Part shown: positions 25,345-34,299 of the stretch, piece by piece
How the letters are laid out: every line of letters starts with the position of its first letter
How positions within the stretch are numbered: position 1 is the stretch's first letter
From: Candidatus Phosphoribacter hodrii
Lineage (GTDB): Bacteria > Actinomycetota > Actinomycetes > Actinomycetales > Dermatophilaceae
DNA: 64,000 nt
Direction of reading: 5' to 3'
Assembly: GCA_016707175.1 (NCBI GenBank)
Contig: JADJIB010000010.1
Span: forward strand, 1-64,000
The notes under the pieces: generated by a model
The model's input: the letters and a program-made list of their open reading frames with translations, nothing else
The model's database searches: none
What the model was told of the DNA's origin: nothing
Program-made: the position numbers and the translations under genes

Positions 25345-26403
25345 GTGAACAACGAGGTAGGGACCCAGTCCTGGCCAGAGGTCTACTCGCGGTTGCTCCA
25401 GCGTGGTCATCTCTCACGTCAGGACTGCGCTTGGGCCATGGGCGAGATCATGAGCGGCGGGGCGACCCCCTCCCAGATCGCCGGCTTCCTCATGGCGCTG
25501 CACGCCAAGGGCGAGACCGTGGAGGAGATGCGCGGCCTGGCCGACGAGATGCTCGCCCACGCCACGCGCATCCAGGCCCCCGAACTCAGCCTTGACGTCG
25601 TCGGGACCGGTGGTGACCGCGCCCAGACGGTGAACATCTCGACCATGGCCGCGATGGTGTGTGCTGCTGCGGGAGTCTCGGTCGTCAAGCACGGCAACCG
25701 TGCGGCCTCGAGCCGCTCGGGATCGGCCGATGTCCTCGAAGCCCTGGGCATCGACCTGACGCTGCCCGCAGCGCGCGTGGAGGCACTGGCCCACGAGGTC
25801 GGCATCACCTTCTGCTTCGCCCAGCAGTTCCACCCCTCGATGCGCCACGTCGCCGGCACCCGCCGGGAGTTGGGTGTGCCCACGGCCTTCAACTTCCTCG
25901 GCCCGCTCACCAACCCGGGCCAGCCGACGTATGCCGCCGTCGGCGTCGCCGACGCGCGGATGGCTCCGATCATCGCCGGCGTCTTCGCCGGTCGGGGCCG
26001 GGATGCCGCAGTGTTCCGCGGCGACGATGGGCTCGACGAGTTGACGTTGGCCACGACGTCCACCGTCTGGTGGGTCCGTTCAGGTGACGTCGTCGAGCAC
26101 CAACTCGACCCCATCCGGTTGGGCTTGACCCTCTCGCCAACCGAGGCGCTGCGTGGCGGCGACGCGGCATACAACGCCGCAGTGGTGCGCGACGTGTTCG
26201 GCGGAGCGCGTGGGCCGGTGCGTGACGCCGTCGTTCTCAACGCCGGTGCAGCCTTGGCTGTTGCCGCCGCCAATGACTCGGGGCGCACCCCCGCCGCGGT
26301 TCACGCCGACGTGCGAGCCGGGATGGATCGCGCCGAAGCAGCCTTGGACTCCGGCGCCGCCGACGCTCTCGTGCAGCGTTGGGTCGAGGCGACTCGCGCC
26401 TGA
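25345..26403 (+). CDS. trpD: anthranilate phosphoribosyltransferase
   Basis: A 352-residue enzyme of tryptophan synthesis that transfers phosphoribose to anthranilate. Motifs: DVVGTGGD (PRPP), KHGNRAASSRSGSADVLE, the RRELGVPTAFNFLGPLTNP segment and the metal-binding GDDGLDELT. The start is GTG 25345. Other trp genes are absent from the window; in many actinobacteria trpD sits alone beside the ctaE/qcr region, as here. It follows the receiver-like gene closely. Confidence 0.95.
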   Translation: MNNEVGTQSWPEVYSRLLQRGHLSRQDCAWAMGEIMSGGATPSQIAGFLMALHAKGETVEEMRGLADEMLAHATRIQAPELSLDVVGTGGDRAQTVNISTMAAMVCAAAGVSVVKHGNRAASSRSGSADVLEALGIDLTLPAARVEALAHEVGITFCFAQQFHPSMRHVAGTRRELGVPTAFNFLGPLTNPGQPTYAAVGVADARMAPIIAGVFAGRGRDAAVFRGDDGLDELTLATTSTVWWVRSGDVVEHQLDPIRLGLTLSPTEALRGGDAAYNAAVVRDVFGGARGPVRDAVVLNAGAALAVAAANDSGRTPAAVHADVRAGMDRAEAALDSGAADALVQRWVEATRA

Positions 26404-26465
26404 CGGCTGGGCGCTGAGCTCGGGTCTTGTTGCCGTCTTTGGGCGGCAACCTAGCGCACCAGACC

Positions 26466-26646
26466 GTGGAGGAATCGTTATCGCCCCCCTCGGACATGGG
26501 CATCGCGGACGGTCCGAAGGGTGTCCGGGCCGTGCGCCCTGCCCTGTTGGCGCCCCATGGCGCGGACGGGGAGTTCCAGGCCGATGCCGGTGGACAACCC
26601 TGCCCTCGAGGCAGACCCCTGGTTCGATGCGGGTCCTGCGGCCTAG
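26466..26646 (+). pseudogene. possible small gene split by a frameshift
   Basis: Between trpD and the AsnC-type gene, GTG 26466 (8 bases after TAGCGC) opens VEESLSPPSDMGIADGPKG, continuing to GADGEFQADA; a shift of one base near 26588 (one G fewer in CCGG) continues as VDNPALEADPWFDAGPAA and a TAG at 26644. Both halves look like real protein, and together they make about 60 residues. I recognise no family. It may be a lesion, an assembly error or coincidence. A weak hairpin (26429-26450) precedes it. Confidence 0.25.
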
Positions 26647-26921
26647 TCGAGGCCGAGACTGAAGGCGGCCTCAAGGTCGTGCCTGCTGTAGGTGCGGAAG
26701 GCGATGTGGGTGCTGGTCGCAGCGACGCCCTCGACCTTGGACAGCCGGTCGGCGATGACGTCGGCCAACTGCTCGTGCTCACGCACCCGGACCATCGCCA
26801 CGAGGTCGGCGTCGCCCGTGACGGAGTAGACCTCCGTCACGCCGTCGAGGGCCGCGATGTCCTGGGCGACTTCGGGGATCCGGGCGGCGTCGCAGGTCAC
26901 GAGGACAATGGCTGTGATCAC
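26643..26921 (-). CDS. stand-alone AsnC/Lrp-type ligand-binding (RAM) domain protein
   Basis: A 92-residue protein starting MITAIVLVTCDAARIPEV, with DLVAMVRVREHEQLADVI and TSTHIAFRTYSRHDLE: this is the Lrp/AsnC effector domain without its DNA-binding half. Such proteins can form octamers with or without full regulators and bind amino acids; next to trpD an aromatic or other amino acid ligand is conceivable but unproven. The gene is co-oriented with the nuclease gene upstream. Confidence 0.9.
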   Translation of the reverse strand: MITAIVLVTCDAARIPEVAQDIAALDGVTEVYSVTGDADLVAMVRVREHEQLADVIADRLSKVEGVAATSTHIAFRTYSRHDLEAAFSLGLD

Positions 26922-26955
26922 GCGCTCAGCCTAGCGGCGCACCCGCGGGGACCGC

Positions 26956-28653
26956 TCAAGCACCGCGGCGCAGGTCGTCGAACGTCGCCTTCGCCGCGCC
27001 CGCGCCACCGACAGGACACGTCCATTCGCCATCGAGACTGACGATGCGCACCCCAGGGCTCTCCAGCCACCGCAGCACCAACTCCGTCTCCTCGGGGTAT
27101 GCCGCGGGCGCCGGTCCCGCGGGCGGGGGCACTGCTTCTGCCGTGGCCCGCAGGCTCTCGACATAGACGAGCGGGTCGGCACCGCGGGGGGCCAGGCTGG
27201 TCCCGGCCAGCCGCCCGTGTCGGACGCACACCAACTCCCAGGCACCGGCGTCGGTGCGTCGAGCGGCGACGAGCTCGGGGCTGGCCGCCAGCGGGGCCAG
27301 ACGCTGCGCTCGGGCCAGGCCGCGCACCAGGTGCCCGAGCCGATCGCGCAGGGCGCCCGCGTCTTCGAAGCGCTCCGCCTTGGCCAGCACCGTCATCCGC
27401 TCGCAGAGGGCATCAACCATGGATCGGCCGTCGCCGACGAGGAGAGCGGCGGCAGTCTCGACGTGCACGGCATACTCCGACAGGCTCTGGCGGCCCTCGC
27501 AGGGTGCGCCGCAGCGGCCCATCTCGGCCAGAACGCACGCCGAGCCCGTGCCCTTCGTCGACAGGCGGGTCGTGCACTGGCGCAGGGGGAGGACGTCGTG
27601 CACGGCGGCCACCGCGGCCTCGGCAGCCGCACGGGAACCGAACGGGCCGGCATACCGGGCGCCGGAGGCGAGGTCGTCGCGAACCTCGCGGACGATGGAC
27701 AGCCGGGGGTAGGGCTCGGCGGTGAGCTTGACCCAGAGGGCGCGCTCGGGGCGGGTCGAGCGGCGGTTGTAGCGGGGCTTGTGCTCGGCGATGAGCCGCA
27801 ACTCGCGCACCTGGGCTTCGAGCGTGGTCTGGCAGACGATCGGCTGGATCGAGGCCGCGACGGACACCATCTCGGCCATCCGGGTGCGTTGTTCGGATGC
27901 AGTGAAATAGCTCCGGGCGCGCACCCGGATGTTGCGCGAGGTCCCGACATAGAGCGGGCGTCCCTTGGCGTCCTTGAAGACGTAGACCCCGGGAGCGGTC
28001 GGCAGGTCGTCGGCGAGGAACCGTTTGCGCCGCTGCGCCGTGGTGACCCGCGAGCTGTAGCTGGCGAGCTCCTCGAGGGTCTGGACCCCGACGTTGCCCA
28101 CTCGGGCGAGCAGCGCGTGCAGGACGTCGACCGTCGCCCGGGCGTCGTGCAGTGCACGGTGGTCAGGGGTCGTGTCGGCACCGAAGAGCGCAGCCAGCGA
28201 ACCCAGCCGGCGGTTGGGTGCCTCGTCCTTGCTCACCAACTGGCGGGCCAGCGTGACGGTGTCGACGACCTTGAAACCCGGCCACGACTGGCCGGTCGCC
28301 GCCGCAGCGGCCTTGAGGAAGGTGATGTCAAAGCCGGCGTTGTGCGCGACGAGGACACTGCCGCGGGCGAACTCGAGGAAGGCGGGCAGCACCGTGTCGA
28401 TGCGCGGCGCTTGAGCGACCATGCCGTCGGAGATCCCGGTGAGCACCTGGATGAACGCCGGGATGGGGGAGCCTGGGTTGACGAGGGTCTGGAACTCGCC
28501 GAGCACCTCGCCGCCACGGACCTTGACCGCGCCGACCTCGGTGATGGCGCATTCGTTGGCGCTGCCTCCGGTCGTCTCCAGGTCGACGACGACGAAAGTC
28601 ACCGCGTGCAGCGGGGTGCCCAGGTCATCGAGGGTGCCCTGGACTGCGTGCAT
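26956..28653 (-). CDS. DEDDh exonuclease fused to a GIY-YIG (UvrC-type) nuclease domain
   Basis: A 565-residue two-nuclease protein. The first 190 residues are a DnaQ-like exonuclease: VVVDLETTGG (D24, E26), VAHNAGFDITFLK and HRALHDARATVDVL. From about 220 comes a UvrC N-terminal GIY-YIG domain: APGVYVFKDAKGRPLYVGTS, then NIRVRARSYF. The rest resembles the middle of UvrC with cysteines in CVLAEMGRCGAPCEG. M. tuberculosis Rv2191 has this architecture and a matching position. ATG 28653 is exactly 7 bases from TACGGT, inside a long inverted repeat. Confidence 0.9.
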   Translation of the reverse strand: MHAVQGTLDDLGTPLHAVTFVVVDLETTGGSANECAITEVGAVKVRGGEVLGEFQTLVNPGSPIPAFIQVLTGISDGMVAQAPRIDTVLPAFLEFARGSVLVAHNAGFDITFLKAAAAATGQSWPGFKVVDTVTLARQLVSKDEAPNRRLGSLAALFGADTTPDHRALHDARATVDVLHALLARVGNVGVQTLEELASYSSRVTTAQRRKRFLADDLPTAPGVYVFKDAKGRPLYVGTSRNIRVRARSYFTASEQRTRMAEMVSVAASIQPIVCQTTLEAQVRELRLIAEHKPRYNRRSTRPERALWVKLTAEPYPRLSIVREVRDDLASGARYAGPFGSRAAAEAAVAAVHDVLPLRQCTTRLSTKGTGSACVLAEMGRCGAPCEGRQSLSEYAVHVETAAALLVGDGRSMVDALCERMTVLAKAERFEDAGALRDRLGHLVRGLARAQRLAPLAASPELVAARRTDAGAWELVCVRHGRLAGTSLAPRGADPLVYVESLRATAEAVPPPAGPAPAAYPEETELVLRWLESPGVRIVSLDGEWTCPVGGAGAAKATFDDLRRGA

Positions 28654-28657
28654 GTCT

Positions 28658-28737
28658 TCGACCGTAGAACCAGGGTCTGACAGCCCTCGGGAGGCGCGCC
28701 CGTGCCAGGGGGTGTCAGACCCTGGTTCTACCGTCGA
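28658..28737. promoter_or_regulatory. 25-base inverted repeat forming twin divergent promoters
   Basis: The arms 28658-28682 and 28713-28737 are reverse complements over 25 bases with a single mismatch, spaced by 30 bases. Each arm ends in a -10-like box: TACGGT on the - strand, 7 bases before the exonuclease ATG, and TACCGT (28729-28734) on the + strand pointing at the next gene. The shared upstream sequence CAGACCCTGGTTC replaces a normal -35, so an activator or alternative sigma factor could drive both genes. Confidence 0.75.
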
Positions 28738-28795
28738 CAACGAACCGGAGCGGACTCGAGAAGCGAGCCCACCGATCCGAGAAGGAGCCGACGAA

Positions 28796-29032
28796 ATGAT
28801 CGTCACATGCGCAACCTGCCCCGTGCGGGGGCTGCGGTGCGATGACTGTGTGGTGACGGCCCTCGCCACGATCTCCGTGGGGCCGCCAGGTGAGCGACCG
28901 CTCGACGCGAAGGAACGGCGCGCCGTCGGGTTGTTCGTGTCGGCTGGGTTGCTCGACAGCGGGTATGCCGCGACGCTCACCGCGACGGTCGACTCCGGTC
29001 GGGTGGGCCGAGTGGGCCGTGCGGTCGGCTGA
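28796..29032 (+). CDS. small cysteine-rich actinobacterial protein, function unknown
   Basis: A 78-residue protein with an N-terminal cysteine cluster (TCATCPVRGLRCDDCVV, four Cys) that could bind zinc, followed by a hydrophilic helical region with RPLDAKERRAVGLFVSAGLL. A GAAGGAG lies 8 bases before ATG 28796. Similar small proteins occur beside Rv2190c-type genes in other actinobacteria, as I recall. It shares the twin divergent promoter with the exonuclease gene. Confidence 0.75.
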   Translation: MIVTCATCPVRGLRCDDCVVTALATISVGPPGERPLDAKERRAVGLFVSAGLLDSGYAATLTATVDSGRVGRVGRAVG

Positions 29033-29134
29033 GCGGCCCGACGTGACGGCGGCCGGCGCCGTGCCGACATAGCATCAGGGCCGTGACGGCGTTCGGCAGG
29101 CGATCGGCCTGGGGCAGGTGGCTGCCAGCAGCCG

Positions 29135-30553
29135 ATGTCGACGGTCGTCGCGCCTCCCTCGTCCCTCGTGACAGCGCACGGGGCCGCCGTCGTGACCGCT
29201 CTGGTGGCCGGAGTCGTCGTCGCCCTCGTGATGTCAGGCTGCACGCCCAACGCCGCGACGCCCTCGACGACGGCGACCGCCAGCACCCGGGCGAACAGTG
29301 GGGCCAACGCCGGGGCCGATGCCGTGGCCGGCGCGGGCTCCGAGGCCTCCGAGGCGGCCCGGACGGCGTTGACCACGCTGATGGCCGCTCGATCCCGGGC
29401 GTTGGAGACAGGCGATCGAACGGCCTGGCTTGCGACGATCGCCGACCCGCAGGGGCCGGACGGATCGGCTGAGGAGGCGGCATACGCAGGGTTGGTGGCC
29501 TTGGGCGTGCGTGAGGTGATCGTTTCCGAGGTCCGCAGGTCGGCCACCCAGGCCACCTCGGCCGCCCCGGCAGCCGAGGAGTCACAGCACGCACAGACGT
29601 TGACAACACAGACGTGGACCGGGTCGATGCGGCTGGGATATGCCATTCCCGGGTTCGACCGGGGGGTTCGGTGGGTCGCACGCACGGTCACGCTCACCCA
29701 GGTCGCCGGTCAGTGGCTCATCCAGCGCTGGGTCGGCCCCGCCGACCGGTGGGAAGTGTTCGACCTCTCGCCCCTTCAGGTCGTTCGCAGCGAGCGGGCA
29801 CTGGTGGCCGGCCCAGTTGCGCAGGATGTGCTTCGCGACCGGCTCGCCGAGGTCGAGGTCGGGCAGGACCGGGTGGCGGCCGCACTGGGGAGAGCCTTCC
29901 CCGCAGTCGTCGTCGTGCCCGCGACGACCGATCAGGCAGCGCTGCTGCTGGGCAACGGCGCACCGTCGAGCGAACAGTCGCCCCTGGCCGGTCAGGTCGC
30001 GGCCACCACGCATGGACCTCGGGAGCCGAGCGCGACCGCAGTGGCCGACCGGGTTGTCCTGGATCCTCAGGGCATGGGCCGACTGACACCGGCGGGGCGC
30101 CGCGTCGTGCTCACCCACGAGTTGACCCATGTCTCCGTGCGTGCCGGGACCTTGCACGACCTGCCCCTGTGGCTCTCGGAGGGTTTCGCCGAGTGGGTGG
30201 CCTTCCGCGACGAAGGGATGGACGTCACCGTGGTGGCGGCCCGGCTCCTGTCCCAGGTCCGGGCGTCCGGTCCACCGGCGACGTTGCCGACCCCGACCGA
30301 TTTCGCCGGGACGGCGGGCGACCCAGCGGCGGCATACCAGGAGAGTTGGCTGGCCGCCTCGCGAATCGCGACCCTCGCCGGGCCCGACGGGTTGGTCGGG
30401 CTGGTGCGGCGGGTCGGCGGGGTCCCCGGCGCGTCGAGCAGCCCGGCAGGACCGGTCGACCCCGCAGCCGCGCTGACCGAGGTGCTTGGGCAGAGCATGT
30501 CCCAGTTTTTGGCGGGCTGGCAGTCCGAGCTCGTCACCCTCGCAGCCGGGTGA
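29135..30553 (+). CDS. putative membrane-anchored zinc metalloprotease lipoprotein
   Basis: A 472-residue exported protein with an N-terminal hydrophobic stretch ending in the lipobox VMSGC (C36), then a Thr/Ala-rich linker. The C-terminal part has the zinc motif HELTHV and, about 20 residues on, WLSEGFAEWVA, which gives the third (Glu) ligand of gluzincins (peptidase MA-like). It would act on the outer face of the membrane. Substrate unknown. There is no clear ribosome site near ATG 29135; the upstream frame is not protein-like. Confidence 0.8.
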   Translation: MSTVVAPPSSLVTAHGAAVVTALVAGVVVALVMSGCTPNAATPSTTATASTRANSGANAGADAVAGAGSEASEAARTALTTLMAARSRALETGDRTAWLATIADPQGPDGSAEEAAYAGLVALGVREVIVSEVRRSATQATSAAPAAEESQHAQTLTTQTWTGSMRLGYAIPGFDRGVRWVARTVTLTQVAGQWLIQRWVGPADRWEVFDLSPLQVVRSERALVAGPVAQDVLRDRLAEVEVGQDRVAAALGRAFPAVVVVPATTDQAALLLGNGAPSSEQSPLAGQVAATTHGPREPSATAVADRVVLDPQGMGRLTPAGRRVVLTHELTHVSVRAGTLHDLPLWLSEGFAEWVAFRDEGMDVTVVAARLLSQVRASGPPATLPTPTDFAGTAGDPAAAYQESWLAASRIATLAGPDGLVGLVRRVGGVPGASSSPAGPVDPAAALTEVLGQSMSQFLAGWQSELVTLAAG

Positions 30554-30616
30554 TCTCGGGCGGACCGTCCCGGACGCGGCGATCCGGGGGCTCTCGGGGG
30601 CGATAACCTACCTGCC

Positions 30617-31060
30617 ATGGCCGAACGCACCGAGTCTTCCATCCACGTGGACGCCAAGCCCGGTGTCGTCCTGGACGTCATCGCCGACTTCGAGGCGTAT
30701 CCCGAGTGGGCGGCCGAGGTGAAGCGGGTGTCCGTGCTCTCCGAGGAGGGTGACGGTTGGGCCGATCGCGTGGAGTACACCCTCGACGCAGGCGTCCTCA
30801 AGGACACCTACACGCTGGACTATGAGTGGGACATCTCCGATGACGGCACGGGGGTCGTCTCGTGGAGCCTGGTCCGGGCCACGGTGCTCAAGGCGATGAA
30901 CGGGTCCTACACCATCGCCCGCGACAAGGCCGGCAGCAAGGTGACCTACCGCTTGGCCGTCGACCTCAACATCCCCATGCTGGGGATGCTCAAGCGCAAG
31001 GCCGAGCAGCAGATCGTCGATGCAGCGCTCAAGGAGCTCAAGAAGCGCGTCGAGGGCTGA
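30617..31060 (+). CDS. SRPBCC (START-like) family protein
   Basis: A 147-residue protein of the polyketide cyclase/dehydrase-like fold: HVDAKPGVVLDVIADFEAYPEW at the start, a central WADRVEYTLDAG and a basic C-terminal helix. It resembles M. tuberculosis Rv2185c-type proteins; ligand unknown. TAACCT (30604-30609) is 7 bases before ATG 30617, so it is probably leaderless. Two bases separate its stop from the next gene, suggesting an operon with the CxxC protein and the glucokinase. Confidence 0.85.
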   Translation: MAERTESSIHVDAKPGVVLDVIADFEAYPEWAAEVKRVSVLSEEGDGWADRVEYTLDAGVLKDTYTLDYEWDISDDGTGVVSWSLVRATVLKAMNGSYTIARDKAGSKVTYRLAVDLNIPMLGMLKRKAEQQIVDAALKELKKRVEG

Positions 31061-31062
31061 TT

Positions 31063-31443
31063 GTGTCGGTCGAGGGGAGCGACCGGGTCGGCTCGGTCGC
31101 CGAGGAAGCCGCGCGCTTGTTGGGGGTGTTCGCCGCCGGTATGCCGGAGGCGCACCTTCTCGCCGCCGGATCCCGGGCCGCGGGGGAGACACCGACAGCC
31201 CACGCCTGTCCCGAGTGTGGGCACGACCCGCATGCCGCGTCATCCGGGGACTCGGTATGCCGCATCTGCCCGATCTGCCGGGTCCTCAATGTTGTCAAGG
31301 CGATCAGTCCTGAGACACTGGACAAGATCGCCGATGTCGTCGACCTGGTCAGCGAGGGGCTGCGTGGCTTCGCGGCCAACCGCCGGACCGAGACCCCTCC
31401 GCCCGCGCCGACGGGCGGCGAGCAACCCCAGGAGCCGGTGTGA
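31063..31443 (+). CDS. small CxxC protein, function unknown
   Basis: A 126-residue protein starting at GTG 31063, two bases after the previous stop. It has two zinc-knuckle-like cysteine pairs (CPECGHDP and CRICPICRV at about 48-76), then ETLDKIADVVDLVSEGLRG and a proline-rich tail. This matches a conserved actinobacterial protein that accompanies the START-like gene (Rv2184c/Rv2183c region, from memory). The stop overlaps the glucokinase GTG (GTGA, 31440-31443). Confidence 0.75.
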   Translation: MSVEGSDRVGSVAEEAARLLGVFAAGMPEAHLLAAGSRAAGETPTAHACPECGHDPHAASSGDSVCRICPICRVLNVVKAISPETLDKIADVVDLVSEGLRGFAANRRTETPPPAPTGGEQPQEPV

Positions 31444-32549
31444 GCGCGGCATACACGATCGGGATCGACATCGGTGGCACCAAGGTGGCCGGAGGCGTGG
31501 TCGACGTCGATGGCGTGATCCTCGCGAAGGCGCGCGCTGACACCCCTCACCGATCGACCTCGCCGGAGGTCGTCGAGAACACCATCGTCGGTGTCGTCGA
31601 AGACCTCATCGCCCAGGTGGGCCCGGGCCAGGTGAGCGCCGTCGGGATCGGAGCCGCCGGGTTCGTCGGGGCTGATCGCGCCACCGTCGTCTTCGCGCCG
31701 CACCTGTCCTGGCGTCAGGAGCCGCTGCGCGACGCCCTGTTCGACCGGATCGGGCTGCCCATCACGGTCGACAACGATGCCAATGCCTCCAGTTGGGCCG
31801 AGTGGCGGTTCGGCGCCGGCCGGGGGGAGAGCCATCTGGTCATGGTCAACCTCGGGACCGGTATCGGTGGCGGGATCGTGCTCGGCGGCCGGGTCGAACG
31901 GGGCCGGTTCGGCATCGCGGGCGAGTTCGGCCACATGCAGGTCGTTCCTGACGGGCTGCGCTGCGAATGCGGCAACCGGGGGTGCTGGGAGCAGTACTCC
32001 AGCGGGAACGCCCTCGTCCGCGAGGCCCGAACGCTGCTGCTCGCGAACTCTCCCGTGGCCGACGACCTGCGTGCCCGCGTCGGAGGAGACCCGGCGCTGC
32101 TCACCGGGCCTCTGGTCACAGAGGCCGCCCAGGCCGGTGATCGCACGGCGATCGAGTTGCTCGCCGACGTAGGCCGCTGGCTGGGAGTCGGGATCGCCAA
32201 CCTGGCGGCTGCCTTCGACCCTGGGGTGTTCGTCATTGGCGGCGGCGTCAGCGCGGCAGGGGAGTTGCTCCTCGGCCCTGCTCGGGAGACCTATCGGCGC
32301 CAACTCACCGGCCGTGGCTATCGGCCGGAGGCAAAGATCGTCGCCGCCCAATTGGGCAACGACGCCGGGGTGATCGGTGCCGCCGATCTGGCGAGGGCTG
32401 AAGCACAGCCGGAGGTGCTCGCCGAGGCCAGTGCGCCGTCTGCCGATGGCGGGACGCGTGAGGTGGTCACGTCCGCCGAGTCGGCTGAGGCAACCTCGCA
32501 CCCGGGTGCGCGGCGCGTCAAGTGGTGGCGCAGGCGGCATACCGACTGA
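31440..32549 (+). CDS. ROK-family glucokinase
   Basis: A 369-residue sugar kinase. Motifs: the phosphate loop IGIDIGGTKVAGG (residues 7-19), VDNDANASSWAEWRFG with catalytic Asp, NLGTGIGGGIV and the ROK zinc motif GHMQVVPDGLRCECGNRGCW. Substrate is probably glucose, with ATP or polyphosphate as donor, which cannot be separated here. It carries a C-terminal extension of about 55 residues ending in a basic KWWRRRHTD not typical for the family. It is the last gene of a three-gene operon, overlapping the CxxC gene by four bases. Confidence 0.9.
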   Translation: MSAAYTIGIDIGGTKVAGGVVDVDGVILAKARADTPHRSTSPEVVENTIVGVVEDLIAQVGPGQVSAVGIGAAGFVGADRATVVFAPHLSWRQEPLRDALFDRIGLPITVDNDANASSWAEWRFGAGRGESHLVMVNLGTGIGGGIVLGGRVERGRFGIAGEFGHMQVVPDGLRCECGNRGCWEQYSSGNALVREARTLLLANSPVADDLRARVGGDPALLTGPLVTEAAQAGDRTAIELLADVGRWLGVGIANLAAAFDPGVFVIGGGVSAAGELLLGPARETYRRQLTGRGYRPEAKIVAAQLGNDAGVIGAADLARAEAQPEVLAEASAPSADGGTREVVTSAESAEATSHPGARRVKWWRRRHTD

Positions 32550-32583
32550 CGTCGCGGCGCGGATCGGTGGGTGGGCTGTCCAG

Positions 32584-33207
32584 CTAGACCTGGGCGCCGT
32601 TGTCGTCCGGATCGCGCTCGCCTGACCCACGCAGAACCATCAAGCCGAAGCCGGCCACCGTCAACACGATGCCCGTGAGCACCCACCACCCCGGGTCAGG
32701 GTTTCGCGACACCATTGCCGCCCAGATGACGAGCAGCGGGCCGAGGGTCATCCCGGCGACCGCGAGCCAGTAGGTCGCGTCGTGCACCGGCGGCAGGTTC
32801 GGCGGCGGCGGTTGGAAGTGCTCGTCCTCCGGAGGCGGGGTGTGGCCCCGCCAGCCGAAGAGCCGCTCCTCATCGGCGTCCTCTGCGGCCGAAAAGTGAT
32901 CAGTGGTGGCGTCCGGGGCGTCGCCCACGGGCGCGGCGACGTGTGCGGTGGCGGGGTATGCCGGGGGGAGGGGTGCCGGGGCGAGGGGTGCGGGTGCGGT
33001 GAGGTCCGCCGCGTCGCCAGCGGCGTCGTCAGCGGCGCGGTCAGCGAGCGGCTCAGGTGTCGGGTCGTCCCAATGCGCGACGATGGAGGCGAAGGCGGCG
33101 TCGATCTCGTTCAACGGGGGGAGCGCCGTCGCAGAAGTCTCCTCAGGGCCGCCCGCGGGCTCGGATCTGCCTTGGTCGTCCGCCTCGAGGGCATCCTCGT
33201 CGTTCAC
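32584..33207 (-). CDS. actinobacterial two-helix membrane protein, function unknown
   Basis: A 207-residue protein. The first 140 residues are acidic and then Ala/Pro-rich (disordered, cytoplasmic), with a conserved FGWRGHTPPPEDEHFQPPPP segment, followed by two helices (about 146-166 and 173-193). I know this layout (PPPED-EHF followed by two helices) from hypothetical proteins of Micrococcales but no function. GTG 33207 is 6 bases from GATACT, so it is leaderless. Divergent from the acyltransferase gene. Confidence 0.7.
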   Translation of the reverse strand: MNDEDALEADDQGRSEPAGGPEETSATALPPLNEIDAAFASIVAHWDDPTPEPLADRAADDAAGDAADLTAPAPLAPAPLPPAYPATAHVAAPVGDAPDATTDHFSAAEDADEERLFGWRGHTPPPEDEHFQPPPPNLPPVHDATYWLAVAGMTLGPLLVIWAAMVSRNPDPGWWVLTGIVLTVAGFGLMVLRGSGERDPDDNGAQV

Positions 33208-33332
33208 CCACCTAGTATCAGTCCCCGGCACGCTCCGGCAGACTCGAACCACGCCTGCGGGGCCAGTGGGGCTCTCCGGCCGGGCCACCGGTGCTCTAGA
33301 GTGCTGCAGGCCACACAGGAAGGGCTCCCGCG

Positions 33333-34274
33333 GTGTTCTACTGGTTCCTCAAGACGGTCGTGCTGGGCCCGATCCTCAAGCTGTTGTTCCGGCCGTGGGT
33401 CGAGGGCGCGGAGCATATCCCCGAGCGCGGGGCGGCGATCCTGGCCAGCAACCACCTGTCCTTCTCCGACTCGATCTTCCTGCCCATCGTCATGTCGAGG
33501 CGGATCACCTTCCCGGCCAAGATGGAGTACTTCACCGGTTCGGGCGTCAAGGGTCGTCTGACCGCGTGGTTCTTCAAGGGCGTCGGCCAGATCCCGATCG
33601 ACCGGTCGGGGGGCCGGGCCAGCGAGGCGGCGATCAGTTCGGGGCTCAAGGTGCTGCGCCGGGACGAACTCTTCGGCATCTACCCCGAGGGCACCCGCTC
33701 ACCTGACGGACGGCTCTACAAGGGCAAGACCGGCATCGCCCGAATGGCGCTGGAGGCGGGTTGCCCCGTCATTCCGGTGGCGATGATCGGCACCGACAAG
33801 GCGCAGCCCACCGGGCAGAAACTGCCGAAAATCATGCGGATCGGGGTCCGGATCGGGGCACCGCTGGATTTCAGCCGCTACGAAGGCATGGAGAACGACC
33901 GGTTCGTGCTGCGATCGATCACCGACGAGATCATGTACGAGCTCATGCTGTTGTCCGGCCAGGAGTACGTCGACGTTTATGCGACGTCGCTGAAGAAGAA
34001 CGTCCTCAAGGACACCGTGCAGACGGCCGTGGCCAAGGCGCAGGAGATCCAGAAGACGGCCCAGGAGATCCAGAAGACCGCGGCGGAGGCCGCAAAGGCT
34101 GCCACCGAAGCGGCTCGCGCCGTCACCGAGTCGGCCAAGACCAGGGCAACTCATCCTCAGGAACCGTTGGAGACCCACGAAGCAGTCGAGGCCCCCGACT
34201 CCGCTACATCGACGGGTTCGGTGGACGACGACGGCCCGAGTTCGGATGAGCAGGGTCGCCTTCGGGCCAGCTGA
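33333..34274 (+). CDS. 1-acyl-sn-glycerol-3-phosphate acyltransferase (PlsC family)
   Basis: A 313-residue phospholipid-synthesis enzyme. The catalytic HX4D motif is NHLSFSD (H41, D46), followed by IPIDRSGG and IYPEGTRSPDGRLYKGKTG. The last 90 residues form a Lys/Ala/Glu-rich helical tail (QEIQKTAQEIQKTAAEAAKA) that may lie along the membrane or bind partners; homologues usually end near residue 225. The start is GTG 33333 with GGAAGGGC upstream and a TAGAGT -10 near 33296. Rv2182c is the syntenic relative. Confidence 0.9.
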   Translation: MFYWFLKTVVLGPILKLLFRPWVEGAEHIPERGAAILASNHLSFSDSIFLPIVMSRRITFPAKMEYFTGSGVKGRLTAWFFKGVGQIPIDRSGGRASEAAISSGLKVLRRDELFGIYPEGTRSPDGRLYKGKTGIARMALEAGCPVIPVAMIGTDKAQPTGQKLPKIMRIGVRIGAPLDFSRYEGMENDRFVLRSITDEIMYELMLLSGQEYVDVYATSLKKNVLKDTVQTAVAKAQEIQKTAQEIQKTAAEAAKAATEAARAVTESAKTRATHPQEPLETHEAVEAPDSATSTGSVDDDGPSSDEQGRLRAS

Positions 34275-34299
34275 GCCTGTCGCGCGGTAGTTTCGCACC

